A stretch of 64,000 bases of DNA from contig NZ_SOEB01000003.1 of assembly GCF_004365965.1 (NCBI RefSeq), positions 211,951 to 275,950 on the forward strand, read 5' to 3'. Below the pieces are notes generated by a model that did not search any database, was not told where the DNA came from, and saw only the letters and a list, made by a program, of their open reading frames with translations. Shown piece by piece: positions 9,294 to 17,984 of this stretch. The translations under genes were made by a program, and so were the position numbers. Every line of letters starts with the position of its first letter. Within the stretch, counting starts at the first letter, position 1. The DNA comes from Rhodovulum visakhapatnamense (GTDB lineage Bacteria > Pseudomonadota > Alphaproteobacteria > Rhodobacterales > Rhodobacteraceae).

Positions 9294-11132
9294 TTATTCC
9301 GGAACGATCCGGACCGCGCCCTTGTCGGCCGAAGCCGCGAAATGGGCATAGGCTTTCAGCGCCTGCGAGACATGGCGCTTGCGCGGCGCAGCCGGTTTCC
9401 AGCCTTTCGCCTCCTGCGCGGCGCGGCGGGCGGCCAGCTCCTCCTCGGAGACCGCGAGGTTGATCGACCGGTTCGGAATGTCGATCTCGATCAGATCGCC
9501 GTCCTGCACCAGACCGATGGTGCCGCCCGAAGCCGCCTCGGGCGAGGCATGCCCGATCGACAGCCCCGACGTGCCGCCCGAAAACCGCCCGTCGGTGATC
9601 AGCGCACAGGCTTTTCCCAGGCCCTTCGATTTCAGATAGGAGGTCGGGTACAGCATCTCCTGCATGCCCGGCCCGCCCTTCGGCCCCTCATAGCGGATCA
9701 CCACCACATCGCCCGCCTCGACCTTGCCGGTCAGGATGCCCGACACGGCAGCGTCCTGGCTTTCATAGACCTTCGCGGGCCCCGAGAAAACGAGGATCGA
9801 GTCATCGACGCCCGCCGTCTTCACGATGCAGCCGTCGAGCGCGATATTGCCCTTCAGGACCGCAAGTCCGCCATCCTTCGAGAACGGCGTCTCGACCGAG
9901 CGGATCACGCCGCCTGTCCGGTCGGTGTCGAGCGAGGGCCATGTCGCGGACTGGCTGAACGCCTCCTGCGAGGGCACGCCGCCGGGGGCCGCCAGGAAAA
10001 GCTCGCGCGCCTCGGGATCGTTCGACCGGCCGATATCCCATTTGTCGATGGCCGCGCCCAGCGTCGGTTCGTGCACCGTGGCGCAGTCCCGGTCGATCAG
10101 CCCGCCGCGGTCCAGTTCGCCCAGGATCGCCATGATCCCGCCCGCGCGGTGCACGTCCTCGACATGGACATTGGCGGTGTTGGGCGCGACCTTGCACAGG
10201 CAGGGCACCTTGCGCGACAGCGCGTCGATGTCGTCCATGGTGAAATCGACGCCCCCCTCCTGCGCGGCGGCGAGGATATGCAGCACCGTGTTGGTCGACC
10301 CGCCCATCGCGATATCAAGCGCCATGGCGTTGCAGAACGCGGCCTTCGTCGCGATCGAGCGCGGCAGCACGCTGGCATCGTCCTGCTCATAGTACCGCTT
10401 GCACATCTCGACCGCACGGCGGCCGGCTTCCAGGAACAGTTCCTTGCGGAAGGCATGCGTCGCCAGCGTCGAGCCGTTGCCGGGCAGCGACAGGCCCAGC
10501 GCCTCGGTCAGGCAGTTCATCGAGTTCGCCGTGAACATGCCCGAACAGGACCCGCAGGTCGGACAGGCGGCGGCTTCGATCTTGGCCAGATCCTCGTCCG
10601 ACACCTTGTCGTCGGCGGCCGCGACCATGGCGTCGATCAGGTCCAGCGACACCACGCGCCCGTCGCCCAGCGTGACCTTGCCCGCCTCCATCGGCCCGCC
10701 CGAGACGAAGATCGCGGGAATGTTCAGCCGCATCGCCGCCATCAGCATGCCGGGGGTGATCTTGTCGCAATTCGAGATGCAGATCATCGCATCGGCGCAA
10801 TGCGCGTTGACCATGTATTCCACGGAATCCGCGATCAGTTCCCGCGAGGGCAGCGAATACAGCATCCCGTCATGGCCCATCGCGATGCCGTCATCGACGG
10901 CGATGGTGTCGAATTCCTTGGCGATGCCGCCCGCCGCCTCGACCTCGCGGGCGACCATCTGGCCCAGATCCTTGAGGTGCACATGGCCCGGCACGAACTG
11001 GGTGAAGGAGTTCACGATGGCGATGATCGGCTTGCCGAAATCGCCCTCCTTCACGCCGGTGGCGCGCCAGAGACCGCGGGCGCCGGCCATGTTGCGGCCA
11101 TGGGTGCTGGTACGGGAACGGTATGCGGGCAT
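9294..11132 (-). CDS. ilvD: Dihydroxy-acid dehydratase
   Basis: An iron-sulfur dehydratase that converts 2,3-dihydroxy-isovalerate and 2,3-dihydroxy-3-methylvalerate to the 2-keto acids in valine and isoleucine synthesis. The length of 612 aa is normal. Cluster-binding regions are visible: SNCDK near residue 120 and [18 protein letters not shown] near residue 190. [17 protein letters not shown] near residue 500 is the conserved C-terminal motif. The start [26 protein letters not shown] fits the family. It stands alone between bciA and the VOC gene. Confidence 0.95.
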   Translation of the reverse strand: MPAYRSRTSTHGRNMAGARGLWRATGVKEGDFGKPIIAIVNSFTQFVPGHVHLKDLGQMVAREVEAAGGIAKEFDTIAVDDGIAMGHDGMLYSLPSRELIADSVEYMVNAHCADAMICISNCDKITPGMLMAAMRLNIPAIFVSGGPMEAGKVTLGDGRVVSLDLIDAMVAAADDKVSDEDLAKIEAAACPTCGSCSGMFTANSMNCLTEALGLSLPGNGSTLATHAFRKELFLEAGRRAVEMCKRYYEQDDASVLPRSIATKAAFCNAMALDIAMGGSTNTVLHILAAAQEGGVDFTMDDIDALSRKVPCLCKVAPNTANVHVEDVHRAGGIMAILGELDRGGLIDRDCATVHEPTLGAAIDKWDIGRSNDPEARELFLAAPGGVPSQEAFSQSATWPSLDTDRTGGVIRSVETPFSKDGGLAVLKGNIALDGCIVKTAGVDDSILVFSGPAKVYESQDAAVSGILTGKVEAGDVVVIRYEGPKGGPGMQEMLYPTSYLKSKGLGKACALITDGRFSGGTSGLSIGHASPEAASGGTIGLVQDGDLIEIDIPNRSINLAVSEEELAARRAAQEAKGWKPAAPRKRHVSQALKAYAHFAASADKGAVRIVPE

Positions 11133-11237
11133 GTCGTGACTTTCCGGCTGGCAATTCTTCGCGGTGACGAGTGCGCCCTGCGCGCGAGAAAATCAACCTT
11201 TCATTGGGCGGGGCGGCCATGGCAGAGTGGCGCCGCA

Positions 11238-11627
11238 ATGATTTCCGCGCTCGATCATCTGGTGCTGACCACCGCCAACGAAGAGGCCTGTCTGGCCTTC
11301 TATGTGGAGGGTCTGGGCCTTCGGCTGGAAACCTTCGGCGCGGGGCGCAAGGCGCTGTGCTTCGGGCGTCAGAAGATCAACATCCACGTCAAGGGCCACG
11401 AGTTCGAGCCCAAGGCGCATCTGCCGGTGCCGGGCGCGCTCGATCTGTGCTTTCTGGCCGACCGGCCGCTTGACGAGGTGATCGCGGCGCTGGCCGCGCG
11501 CGGCCTCCGCCCGGTCGAGGGGCCGGTGGCGCGCACCGGGGCGACCGGGCCGATCCGGTCGATCTATCTGCGCGACCCGGACCTGAACCTGATCGAGATT
11601 TCGGAACCCGCCTGCCCCCCCGCCTAG
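11238..11627 (+). CDS. VOC-family (glyoxalase/bleomycin resistance-like) protein
   Basis: A 129-aa single-domain protein of two beta-alpha-beta-beta-beta units, starting MISALDHLVLTTANEEACLAFY. Likely metal ligands are the His of DHLVL (residue 6), a His in the central INIHVKGHEF segment and the terminal Glu of NLIEIS. It resembles the GLOD5-like group. The substrate cannot be told from sequence. The stop overlaps the stop of convergent modD by 4 bases, and the start lies in the region upstream of divergent ilvD. Confidence 0.8.
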   Translation: MISALDHLVLTTANEEACLAFYVEGLGLRLETFGAGRKALCFGRQKINIHVKGHEFEPKAHLPVPGALDLCFLADRPLDEVIAALAARGLRPVEGPVARTGATGPIRSIYLRDPDLNLIEISEPACPPA

Positions 11628-12463
11628 CCCGCCTCGTAGACCAGCTCGATCTCGGCCGGAAGCGCGTGATAGGGCGCCGAGGTGACCAGGGCATGAATAC
11701 CGCTTGTCGCGTAGGCCGGGGCGGCCTCGGCGGGGATCGGCCCGGCGGCCAGGACCTCGCCCGGCCAGCCCGGTCCCAGCGCGCGCAAGGTGGCGGCGAC
11801 CGCATCGGGCGCCATCCGGGTCAACAGAAGGATGTCGGCACCGAAGCCCGCGGCCTCCAGCGCCTCGTCGCGGTCGCGCACCTCGACCGCGACCCGCGCG
11901 GCTGGCGCCGCCAGCCGCCGGCCCGCGATCCGGTCGGTCAGCGTCTCGGCGCCGCCAAGCGCGCGGCATTCGGCCAGCACCAGCGCCGCATCGGGCTGCA
12001 GCGCCGGGTGGATCGCAGCGCCCCCCGCCGCCACGGCCTTCAGCGCCAGCGGCCGCGCGCCGGGGATGGCCTTGCGGGGACAGGCAACCGCCACCGCGGG
12101 ATTGGCCCGGCGCACGGCCTGAACGATGCGCGCGGCGCTGTCGGCGACACCCGAGGCCCATTCCAGCAGGGTCTGCACCGCCTGCGCGGCCCGCACCAGC
12201 GCCTCGGCCGGCCCCCGCGCCGCGATCAGCAGATCGCCGGGCCGCACCCGCGTTCCGCTTTCGGCGGCAATATCCGCGGCACAGCCCAGCAGCGCGAACA
12301 TCCGCGCGGCCTCTTCGGTGCCGCAAATCGTACCGCTGCGTCGGGCCCGCATCGCGACCGAGGTCATCCGGCCCGGCCGGTCCGCCCCGTTGCCGACAGA
12401 AAGCGCGGCGGTCGTCTCCCGTTTCAAGAGGCAGGCGAGGGCTGTATCGTCAAGCAGCAGCAT
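11624..12463 (-). CDS. modD: ModD, quinolinate phosphoribosyltransferase-like molybdenum utilisation protein
   Basis: A 279-aa homologue of nicotinate-nucleotide pyrophosphorylase (NadC), with MLLLDDTALACLLKRETTAAL at the N-terminus and typical QPRTase segments: TLLEWASGVADSAARIV near 105 and CPRKAIPGARPLALKAVAAGG near 130. ModD proteins are usually encoded at the end of modABC molybdate transport operons, and their exact role is unsettled. Here no transporter genes flank it. A degenerate ModE-type operator half-site lies about 75 bases upstream, which would agree with molybdate control. Confidence 0.8.
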   Translation of the reverse strand: MLLLDDTALACLLKRETTAALSVGNGADRPGRMTSVAMRARRSGTICGTEEAARMFALLGCAADIAAESGTRVRPGDLLIAARGPAEALVRAAQAVQTLLEWASGVADSAARIVQAVRRANPAVAVACPRKAIPGARPLALKAVAAGGAAIHPALQPDAALVLAECRALGGAETLTDRIAGRRLAAPAARVAVEVRDRDEALEAAGFGADILLLTRMAPDAVAATLRALGPGWPGEVLAAGPIPAEAAPAYATSGIHALVTSAPYHALPAEIELVYEAG

Positions 12464-12534
12464 CTGGGTCCGATCCTTCCGTTGCGCGGCATCGGGGCGT
12501 CGCTCGGTCCGGCGGACACCGGGCGTCGCACCCC

Positions 12535-12561
12535 TCGTTATATATCAAAAGTTCACATCGA
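12535..12561. promoter_or_regulatory. Possible degenerate Mop-box (ModE/MopA operator)
   Basis: TCGTTATATA at 12535-12544 matches one half of the ModE-type operator. The opposite half at 12552-12561 matches TATATAACGA in only 6 of 10 positions. It lies upstream of modD on the minus strand and inside an AT-rich patch. The location is right, but the second half is weak. Confidence 0.3.
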
Positions 12562-12693
12562 AGACAAAGCACGTCGCGTGCCAAGTTATAAAGTTCTGTT
12601 TTTAAATAATTTTACTTCCGCTCGGTCGGGGCCCGAACACGACTTGTCGGATTGACAACACAGGCCGGGCCGCAAGCTGCGGCCAGATTGCCC

Positions 12694-12729
12694 GCCCGAT
12701 TTCCCGCCCGATTTCCGGCCCGATTTCCG
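12694..12729. repeat. Three tandem 12-bp repeats
   Basis: GCCCGATTTCCC is followed directly by two copies of GCCCGATTTCCG, then by a broken fourth copy GCCCG. A unit close to one helical turn, upstream of a sensor-kinase gene, could be an iterated protein-binding site or simple slippage. Confidence 0.7.
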
Positions 12730-12829
12730 GCCCGGAGGGACCGTGAATCCCCCACTTTGGAATGCGGAAACTCTTTGCTACCATGGCCCGGTTAACCTAA
12801 CGGCAAGACGTGTTGCCTAACTCTGGCGG

Positions 12830-15604
12830 ATGGAGAGAAGGTCGGAGACCAAATTGGAACGTCGGGATTCAGGTTCGGCGATCTGGCGAGGCGCGTGGGC
12901 ACTTGTTGCGGGGGTTCTTTGTCTCGTAGCCTGTCTTCCGCCCCCCCTGTCCGCGCAGACGGCCCAGCAGACCGCCCCCGCAGCCGCGTCGGCGCCGATC
13001 GTGGCGGGATGGCTCGAGAATGCCCCCTTCGGCCAGATCGGCGACGATGGCGAAGCGACCGGGTTCTCGGCGGCCGTGGTCCGGGCCCTGTCCGAGACCA
13101 TGGGCGTGCCCGTCGAGCTTCGGCGCTTCGACGGTCTTCAACCGCGGATCCGGGCCCAGATCGACGGCGAAACCACGCTGATGACTGCCATCGCGCGCCT
13201 TCCCGCGCTGGAAGCAACCAACCTCTTCTCGAAACCGGTCGGGCGGACCGAGGTCCGGCTTTTCGTCCGCATCGAGAACAACGCCAACCCGGACTTCGTG
13301 ACCCCGGTGAACAAGCGCATCGGCACGGTCCGGCAATTTGCGGGGTCGGGGTCGTCCGAGTTGCTGGACCGCAACCGGCCCGTGGTCTTCGAGAACGCCG
13401 ATGCCCTGCTGATCCGGCTTCTTTCGGGCGAGATCGACGGCGCCCTGCTGGCCGAGGACTGGATGGCCGGACTGGCCCATGGCGTCCGGCTGGACAACCG
13501 GATTGCCGCCGTCGGACCGCCCGTCAAGCCGATCGAGCGGGTCATCGCCATCCATAAAAGCCGCGCCGATCTGCTTGGCCCGATCAACGCCGCCATCGAC
13601 ACGCTCGAAGCCAACGGAACGCTCGCCGCTTTGCGGCGGCAGTGGTTCGTCGATCCGCCGCCGCCCCTGCCCGAGGTGTTGACCGTGGGCGTCGTGAACC
13701 TGCCGCCCTTCACGCAGGTCAATGACGACGGATCGACCACCGGCTTTGCGGTCGAGGTGATCCGCGATCTGGGCAAGCTGCTGGGGCTTCAGCTGCAATT
13801 CGTGCCCGTTCCGCCCGAAGTCTGGGCCAAGGGTCCGCAGGGCGGCATCGACATCCTGCCCCTGGTCGGCATCACCCCGGAACGCAGGGAGAGAATGGAT
13901 TTTGCGCTGCCGATCCAGGCCATCGATATCGGCGTCTTCGTCCGCAGCGACAGCCGGGACCTGTTCGACGGGCTGGCCAATGCGCGGGTCGGCGCCTGGG
14001 GGGCCGGGGTCTCGGTCGCGGTCGCCCGCCGCCATTCCAGCGACGTCCAGCGTTTCGAAACCTATGCCGAACTGGTAACGGCGCTGCTGGACGGCCGGAT
14101 CGATGCGATCCTGGTCGAAAGCACCGCACTCCGCCGCACCCTGTCCGAGATGCATCGCGAGGACCGGGTCGTTCAGGTCGACTATCCGCTGGAAACGACC
14201 TATCTGGCGCCGGCACTGCGGCGGGGCCTGCCCTCGATCCGCGAGGCCCTGAACCTGGTGATGCCCGGCTATATGGCCTCGCAGCGCTATCAGGATCTGC
14301 GCGCCGCCTGGCTCGAGCCCCGGGGGTTCTGGACGGAAGGCCGCGTGCTGTCGCTGCTGGCCGCGATCTGCGGCGTGGCGGTTCTCGCGCTGGGCTATAT
14401 CCCGTTTCAGCGCCACCGCATCCAGCAAGAGCGCCTGCGCTTCACCGCCAGCATGATCGAGCGGATTCCGCTGGGTATTCTGATGGTCGCCCCGAACGGC
14501 CGGATCGAGTTCGCCAATACCGCCGCCCGCGCGATCAGCCCCTCGGGCCCGGAGCTGATCCGCGAAGGCGCGGTCTATCGCGAGGTGGTCAGCGCGCTGA
14601 TCGAGGCCGATGCCGCCCATTGGGGCACCAAATCCCCCGCCGCGCTGGCCGCAGGCCTGTCGGGTCCCGCCCTGACCGACGGCTATTCCTACGAGTTCCG
14701 CACCACGTCGGGGCAAAGCTACCGCTGGTCGAGCTTTGCCCTGACCGGCGGGTCGATCCTGGTCATGGTGCTGAACGTCACCCGCGAACGCAGGCACCTG
14801 GCCGAGATCGAGACGCTGAACGCCGAGCTGCGCGACCAGATCGCCATTGTCGAGCGGACCAATTCGGAACTGCGCGATTTCGCCTATGCCACCTCGCATG
14901 ATCTCAAGTCGCCGATCAGCACGCTGAGGCTGATCGCCGACGCCCTGACCGACTCGATTGTCGGAAAGCTCCCGGAAGACGATGTGCAGCTGGTGACGGA
15001 CATGAAGGAAATTCTCGAACGCATGGGCCGGATGATCAGCGACGTTCTGGACTACACGCGCGCGGTCGGCGGCGAGGCCACAGTCGAACCGGTCGATCTG
15101 TGCCAGGTGGCGGCCGACGTGCTTCAGGACCTGACCGCTGACATCGCCGCCAGCGGCGCCGAGATCCGAGTCGGGGCCCTGCCAGGCCTCGTGGGCAATT
15201 CGCGTCAACTGCATCAATTGTTGCAAAACCTCGTCGGTAACGCGATCAAGTTTCACCGCCCCGGAGTGCCGCCCCGAATCGAGATAGAGCCGGTGGCGGC
15301 GCCGGACGGAATGGTCGCGTTTTCCGTTTCGGATCGGGGGATTGGGATCGACCCGAAATTCCATCGCCGGATCTTTCAGGTTTTCACCCGCCTCAATGAC
15401 ACCGAATTGTATCCCGGCAGCGGACTGGGCCTTGCCATTTGTCAAAGAGTCAGCCTCAATCATGGTGGACGCATTGTGGTACAGTCCGCACCCGAGAATG
15501 GCAGCTGCTTCACGATCTTCCTCAAGGAGAAGAACGGTGATCAACACGCTCATGATGGTCGACGATTGCCGGTTCGAACGGAAGATGGTAAAGCGGCTTA
15601 TTAA
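12830..15604 (+). CDS. Sensor histidine kinase with two tandem periplasmic solute-binding domains and a PAS domain
   Basis: A 924-aa membrane kinase. After a signal or anchor segment (about residues 20-40) come two family-3 solute-binding-like domains, about 50-275 (VAGWLENAPFGQIGDDGEATGF) and 285-500 (VGVVNLPPFTQVNDDGSTTGFA). One membrane helix follows at about 503-525, then a PAS-like domain at about 540-640 and a short coiled coil. The HisKA domain has phospho-acceptor H690 in TSHDLKSP. The ATPase domain has N-box NLVGNAIKFH and G-box SDRGIGIDP...GSGLGLAI. The layout recalls BvgS/EvgS but lacks an attached receiver. ATG 12830 has no good ribosome site; TTG 12854 with GGAG upstream is an alternative. 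The 3' end overlaps the response-regulator gene by 68 bases. Confidence 0.88.
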   Translation: MERRSETKLERRDSGSAIWRGAWALVAGVLCLVACLPPPLSAQTAQQTAPAAASAPIVAGWLENAPFGQIGDDGEATGFSAAVVRALSETMGVPVELRRFDGLQPRIRAQIDGETTLMTAIARLPALEATNLFSKPVGRTEVRLFVRIENNANPDFVTPVNKRIGTVRQFAGSGSSELLDRNRPVVFENADALLIRLLSGEIDGALLAEDWMAGLAHGVRLDNRIAAVGPPVKPIERVIAIHKSRADLLGPINAAIDTLEANGTLAALRRQWFVDPPPPLPEVLTVGVVNLPPFTQVNDDGSTTGFAVEVIRDLGKLLGLQLQFVPVPPEVWAKGPQGGIDILPLVGITPERRERMDFALPIQAIDIGVFVRSDSRDLFDGLANARVGAWGAGVSVAVARRHSSDVQRFETYAELVTALLDGRIDAILVESTALRRTLSEMHREDRVVQVDYPLETTYLAPALRRGLPSIREALNLVMPGYMASQRYQDLRAAWLEPRGFWTEGRVLSLLAAICGVAVLALGYIPFQRHRIQQERLRFTASMIERIPLGILMVAPNGRIEFANTAARAISPSGPELIREGAVYREVVSALIEADAAHWGTKSPAALAAGLSGPALTDGYSYEFRTTSGQSYRWSSFALTGGSILVMVLNVTRERRHLAEIETLNAELRDQIAIVERTNSELRDFAYATSHDLKSPISTLRLIADALTDSIVGKLPEDDVQLVTDMKEILERMGRMISDVLDYTRAVGGEATVEPVDLCQVAADVLQDLTADIAASGAEIRVGALPGLVGNSRQLHQLLQNLVGNAIKFHRPGVPPRIEIEPVAAPDGMVAFSVSDRGIGIDPKFHRRIFQVFTRLNDTELYPGSGLGLAICQRVSLNHGGRIVVQSAPENGSCFTIFLKEKNGDQHAHDGRRLPVRTEDGKAAY

Positions 15605-15926
15605 TAAAACCGGCCTCGTCGACAGGATGCTTGAATTCGGCATGGCCGAGGACGCGATCCATTTCCTGCGCGCCCCGGATTGCCCCAAGATTGACGCCCT
15701 CATTATCGACATAAACATGCCGCGCATGAACGGGTTCGAGTTTCTCGAAGAAATTGCCGAGGACTGGCCGGATCATCTGAAGGGGTCAGTGGTGGTCATC
15801 CTGACCAGTTCGGAATGCGAGGCCGATGTCGAGCGGGCGGAAAGTTATCCCGTCGTACGCAGCTTTCTGCGAAAACCGATCGGCGAAGCCGAAATCGCCC
15901 GGCTCGACACGCTGGTCAATTCCTGA
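15537..15926 (+). CDS. Single-domain response regulator (CheY-like)
   Basis: A 129-aa receiver with no output domain. The start is GTG 15537, preceded by a strong AAGGAG at 7 bases, placed inside the end of the kinase gene in another frame. Acidic pocket D9-D10 (MMVDDC), phospho-acceptor D58 (LIIDINMPRMNG), a conserved Thr/Ser in ILTSS and the Lys of FLRKPI are all present. The overlap argues for translational coupling and for the upstream kinase as partner. With no output domain it must act by protein contact or pass phosphate on; no target is seen nearby. Confidence 0.88.
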   Translation: MINTLMMVDDCRFERKMVKRLINKTGLVDRMLEFGMAEDAIHFLRAPDCPKIDALIIDINMPRMNGFEFLEEIAEDWPDHLKGSVVVILTSSECEADVERAESYPVVRSFLRKPIGEAEIARLDTLVNS

Positions 15927-16335
15927 CGCGTCGGCGCGCCTCGGGCCCCTGCCCTTTCCGCGGCCCGGCGGCCGTCGGGCGGCCGTTGCCACCGGCACTC
16001 CGGGCAAGCACCGCGCGGGGCCGGTGCCAGGGGCACGAGGCGGGACCCCGCTCCTGTCGGCCAAGGGGGCACGCACGGCCCGAGTCGGAATCGCAACCTT
16101 TGATGCCCGGCCCCACTGCCTGCCGCGCCGAGACGGGAGTGCGCGCCCGGCGCGCCGCCCTGCCGGTTCCGCGCCCGTGTCGGCAACGATCCGTCCGCAA
16201 CGAAACGACCTGCGGGATCGTCCCCGTCGTTGACACAAGACAGCAGGAGCAAACGATAGTGAAGCGGACGCCCGGCAGCCTGCAGGTCCCCCGCGTCCAT
16301 GGGGCGAGAAGACGGTTGTCTGGCACATGACGTAG
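15927..16335. other. Non-coding gap at the edge of the decayed island
   Basis: About 410 bases after the response regulator hold no recognisable gene on either strand. Open frames here are GC-driven and lack protein character. It may be eroded DNA from the integrated element that once filled 15930-18940. Confidence 0.45.
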
Positions 16336-16874
16336 CTTCGGCCCGACGCGGCCCGCGTTCTTTGCATCCTGTGCATGTCCTACGTCCACCTTCACGTCTT
16401 CACCCGTCCGGGGGCCGGATTTCGCGTCGTGGATATCATCCTCGTGGATACGTTCGGACGATCGAGCGTGCCGCTTCTGTCCACACTCTCGGGCTATTTC
16501 ATGGTCAGTTTCTTCGCGAAACGGTCCTATGTCGCCGCCGCGCTCGTCCGCGCGCGCGCTGCTTCTGCCGATGGCGATCTGGAACCTTGTCGCCTGTGTC
16601 CTGCCCGGCTTCACCTATCGCCACGGGATGCCCTGCTGGCCGCCACGGACCAGTCGAAGCTGGTCTATCCGAGCTTCCTGCGCGACCTTTTCGTCATGTC
16701 GCCTCTGACGCCGCTGCTGGTTCTCGGCTTCAGGAAAGCCCCCTGGATCGTCGGCGCGGTCATCCTGGCGTAATACCTGTCGGGCTGTCGCCGCATCGCA
16801 ACCCGCTACGACAGATGCGCGAAGACCTTCCTCTCCGCTATGCCCTCGCCGCAACCGTCATCTTCTGGCTTTGA
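16336..16874 (+). pseudogene. Remnant of an acyltransferase-3 family membrane protein
   Basis: Fragments in alternating frames read as one acyltransferase family 3 (OafA/OpgC-like) protein. The first, DAARVLCILCMSYVHLHVF... with VDTFGRSSVPLLSTLSGYFMVSFFAKRSY, is in one frame to about 16560. LLPMAIWNLVACVLPGFTYRHG is in the next frame. QSKLVYPSFLRDLFVMSPLTPLLVLGFRKAPWIVGAVILA is back in the first and ends at TAA 16771, where Gln would fit. A further hydrophobic piece (LPLRYALAATVIFWL) in another frame reaches 16874. At least two frameshifts and one stop are present, and the 3' part is replaced by the IS element. Confidence 0.65.
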
Positions 16875-16880
16875 GGGTTA

Positions 16881-17096
16881 ATGAGTCTGGAGCCTAGGGG
16901 CACCTCACAGATCAAGCAGTGGAAGGATCGGCTCCTCGAAAGCGTTGCTGACCTGTTCGACGACAAACCGGGGAGCAAGGAGCCGGAGATCGACGTCACG
17001 TCGCTGCGCGCGAAGACTGGCCAGCTCACGCTGGAGACCGGTTTCTTAGGGGGAGCGCTCGCCAAGGCCGGTCTGTTGCCGAGCGCGAGGAAATGA
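16881..17096 (+). pseudogene. IS3-family transposase OrfA, 5'-truncated
   Basis: A 71-aa frame carries QIKQWKDRLLESVADLF and the leucine-zipper-like EPEIDVTSLRAKTGQLTLE typical of the second half of IS3 OrfA. The usual 35-45 residue N-terminal helix-turn-helix is absent. The first few codons (from ATG 16881) come from the junction and are not OrfA-like. The stop overlaps the orfB start as ATGA, so coupling rather than a classical slippery sequence is visible. Confidence 0.7.
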
Positions 17097-17980
17097 CGGA
17101 CCGCGCGCACAGGCAGAGCCTGACCCGTCAGGCCGAGCTGCTCGGGATCAGCCGCGGCAGCCTCTACTCCGCGCCTCGCCCGACCGGCGCGGAGAACCTG
17201 CGGCTGATGCGCCGGATCGACGGGTGGCACATGGACTTCCCCTTCGCGGGCAGCCGGATGCTGAAGGGGCTGCTGGGCCCGGAGGGATTCACCGCCGGTC
17301 GGCGGCATGTCGCCACGCCGATGAAACGGATGGGCATCGAGGCCCTCCATCGCCGGCCAGGCACCTCGAAGCCGGCGCCGGGACACAAGATCCATCCCGA
17401 CCTGCTCCGAAAGCTGGCCGTGACCCGCCCCGACCAGGTCCGGGCAATCGACATCGCCTATGTGCCCATGGCCCGGGGGGTCGTCTGCCTGACGGCGGTC
17501 GTCGACTGGTTCAGCCGCAAGGTTCTGGCCTGGCGACTGTCAGTCGCGCTGGAAACCGGGCCCTGCCAGGAGGCGCTGGACGAGGCCATGGCCCGATACG
17601 GCGCGCCGGAGATCATGAACACGGACCAGGGCAGCCAGTTCACGTCCATGGACGTCATCAAGGCAGTGAAGGACGCCGGCATCCAGATCAGCATGGATGG
17701 CAAGGGGGCCTGGCGCGACAACGTCTTCGTCGAGCGGCTCTGGCGCGGCGTCAAATACGAGGAGGTCTACCTGCGCGCCCATGAAGGCGTGACCGCCGCC
17801 CGGGACGGGCTGGCCTGCTATCTGGCGTTCGACAACACGAGGAAACCGCATTCATCGCTGGACGGGCGGACGCCCGGTCCGGCCTATCTCACCCCGCCAC
17901 GGCCAATCCCGGTCGCGGCATAACCGAGCGGGAAATCCAATTGGGAAACGGCTCGAAACTGTTCAAACGAACCGAACCAC
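16885..17980 (+). mobile_element. IS3-family insertion sequence lacking its left end
   Basis: OrfA and OrfB of an IS3-family element are present, but the left inverted repeat and the helix-turn-helix-coding start of orfA are missing. Recognisable IS sequence begins near 16895. The right boundary is near 17980, where the sequence GAACCGAACCA ends and integrase coding sequence resumes. The two flanks belong to different genes (acyltransferase left, integrase right), so the element did not simply insert into one gene; a deletion starting in the IS probably removed its left end and neighbouring DNA. Confidence 0.7.
17093..17923 (+). CDS. IS3-family transposase OrfB (DDE integrase domain)
   Basis: 276 aa, apparently intact. 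The N-terminal HTH_21-like part contains LTRQAELLGISRGSLY. The rve/DDE domain shows the first Asp in VRAIDIAYVPM, the second in NTDQGSQFTS and the Glu in NVFVERLWRGVKYEEVYL. The C-terminus HSSLDGRTPGPAYL is typical. With truncated OrfA and no left end the element is probably immobile on its own. Confidence 0.9.
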   Translation: MTDRAHRQSLTRQAELLGISRGSLYSAPRPTGAENLRLMRRIDGWHMDFPFAGSRMLKGLLGPEGFTAGRRHVATPMKRMGIEALHRRPGTSKPAPGHKIHPDLLRKLAVTRPDQVRAIDIAYVPMARGVVCLTAVVDWFSRKVLAWRLSVALETGPCQEALDEAMARYGAPEIMNTDQGSQFTSMDVIKAVKDAGIQISMDGKGAWRDNVFVERLWRGVKYEEVYLRAHEGVTAARDGLACYLAFDNTRKPHSSLDGRTPGPAYLTPPRPIPVAA

Positions 17981-17984
17981 CTCT

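Larger units (their letters stand above)
12464..12829. other. Regulatory region between divergent modD and the sensor kinase
   Basis: This 366-bp gap holds an AT-rich block (12536-12615) nearer modD and a GC-rich tandem repeat (12694-12729) nearer the kinase gene. I found no reading frame with a credible start. The two promoters must lie here, but I cannot place -35/-10 pairs with confidence. Confidence 0.5.

Noticed and set aside
12869..15727. A 952-codon open frame on the minus strand
   Set aside because: It lies opposite the sensor kinase, whose domains are clear; the antisense product has only low-complexity charged sequence.
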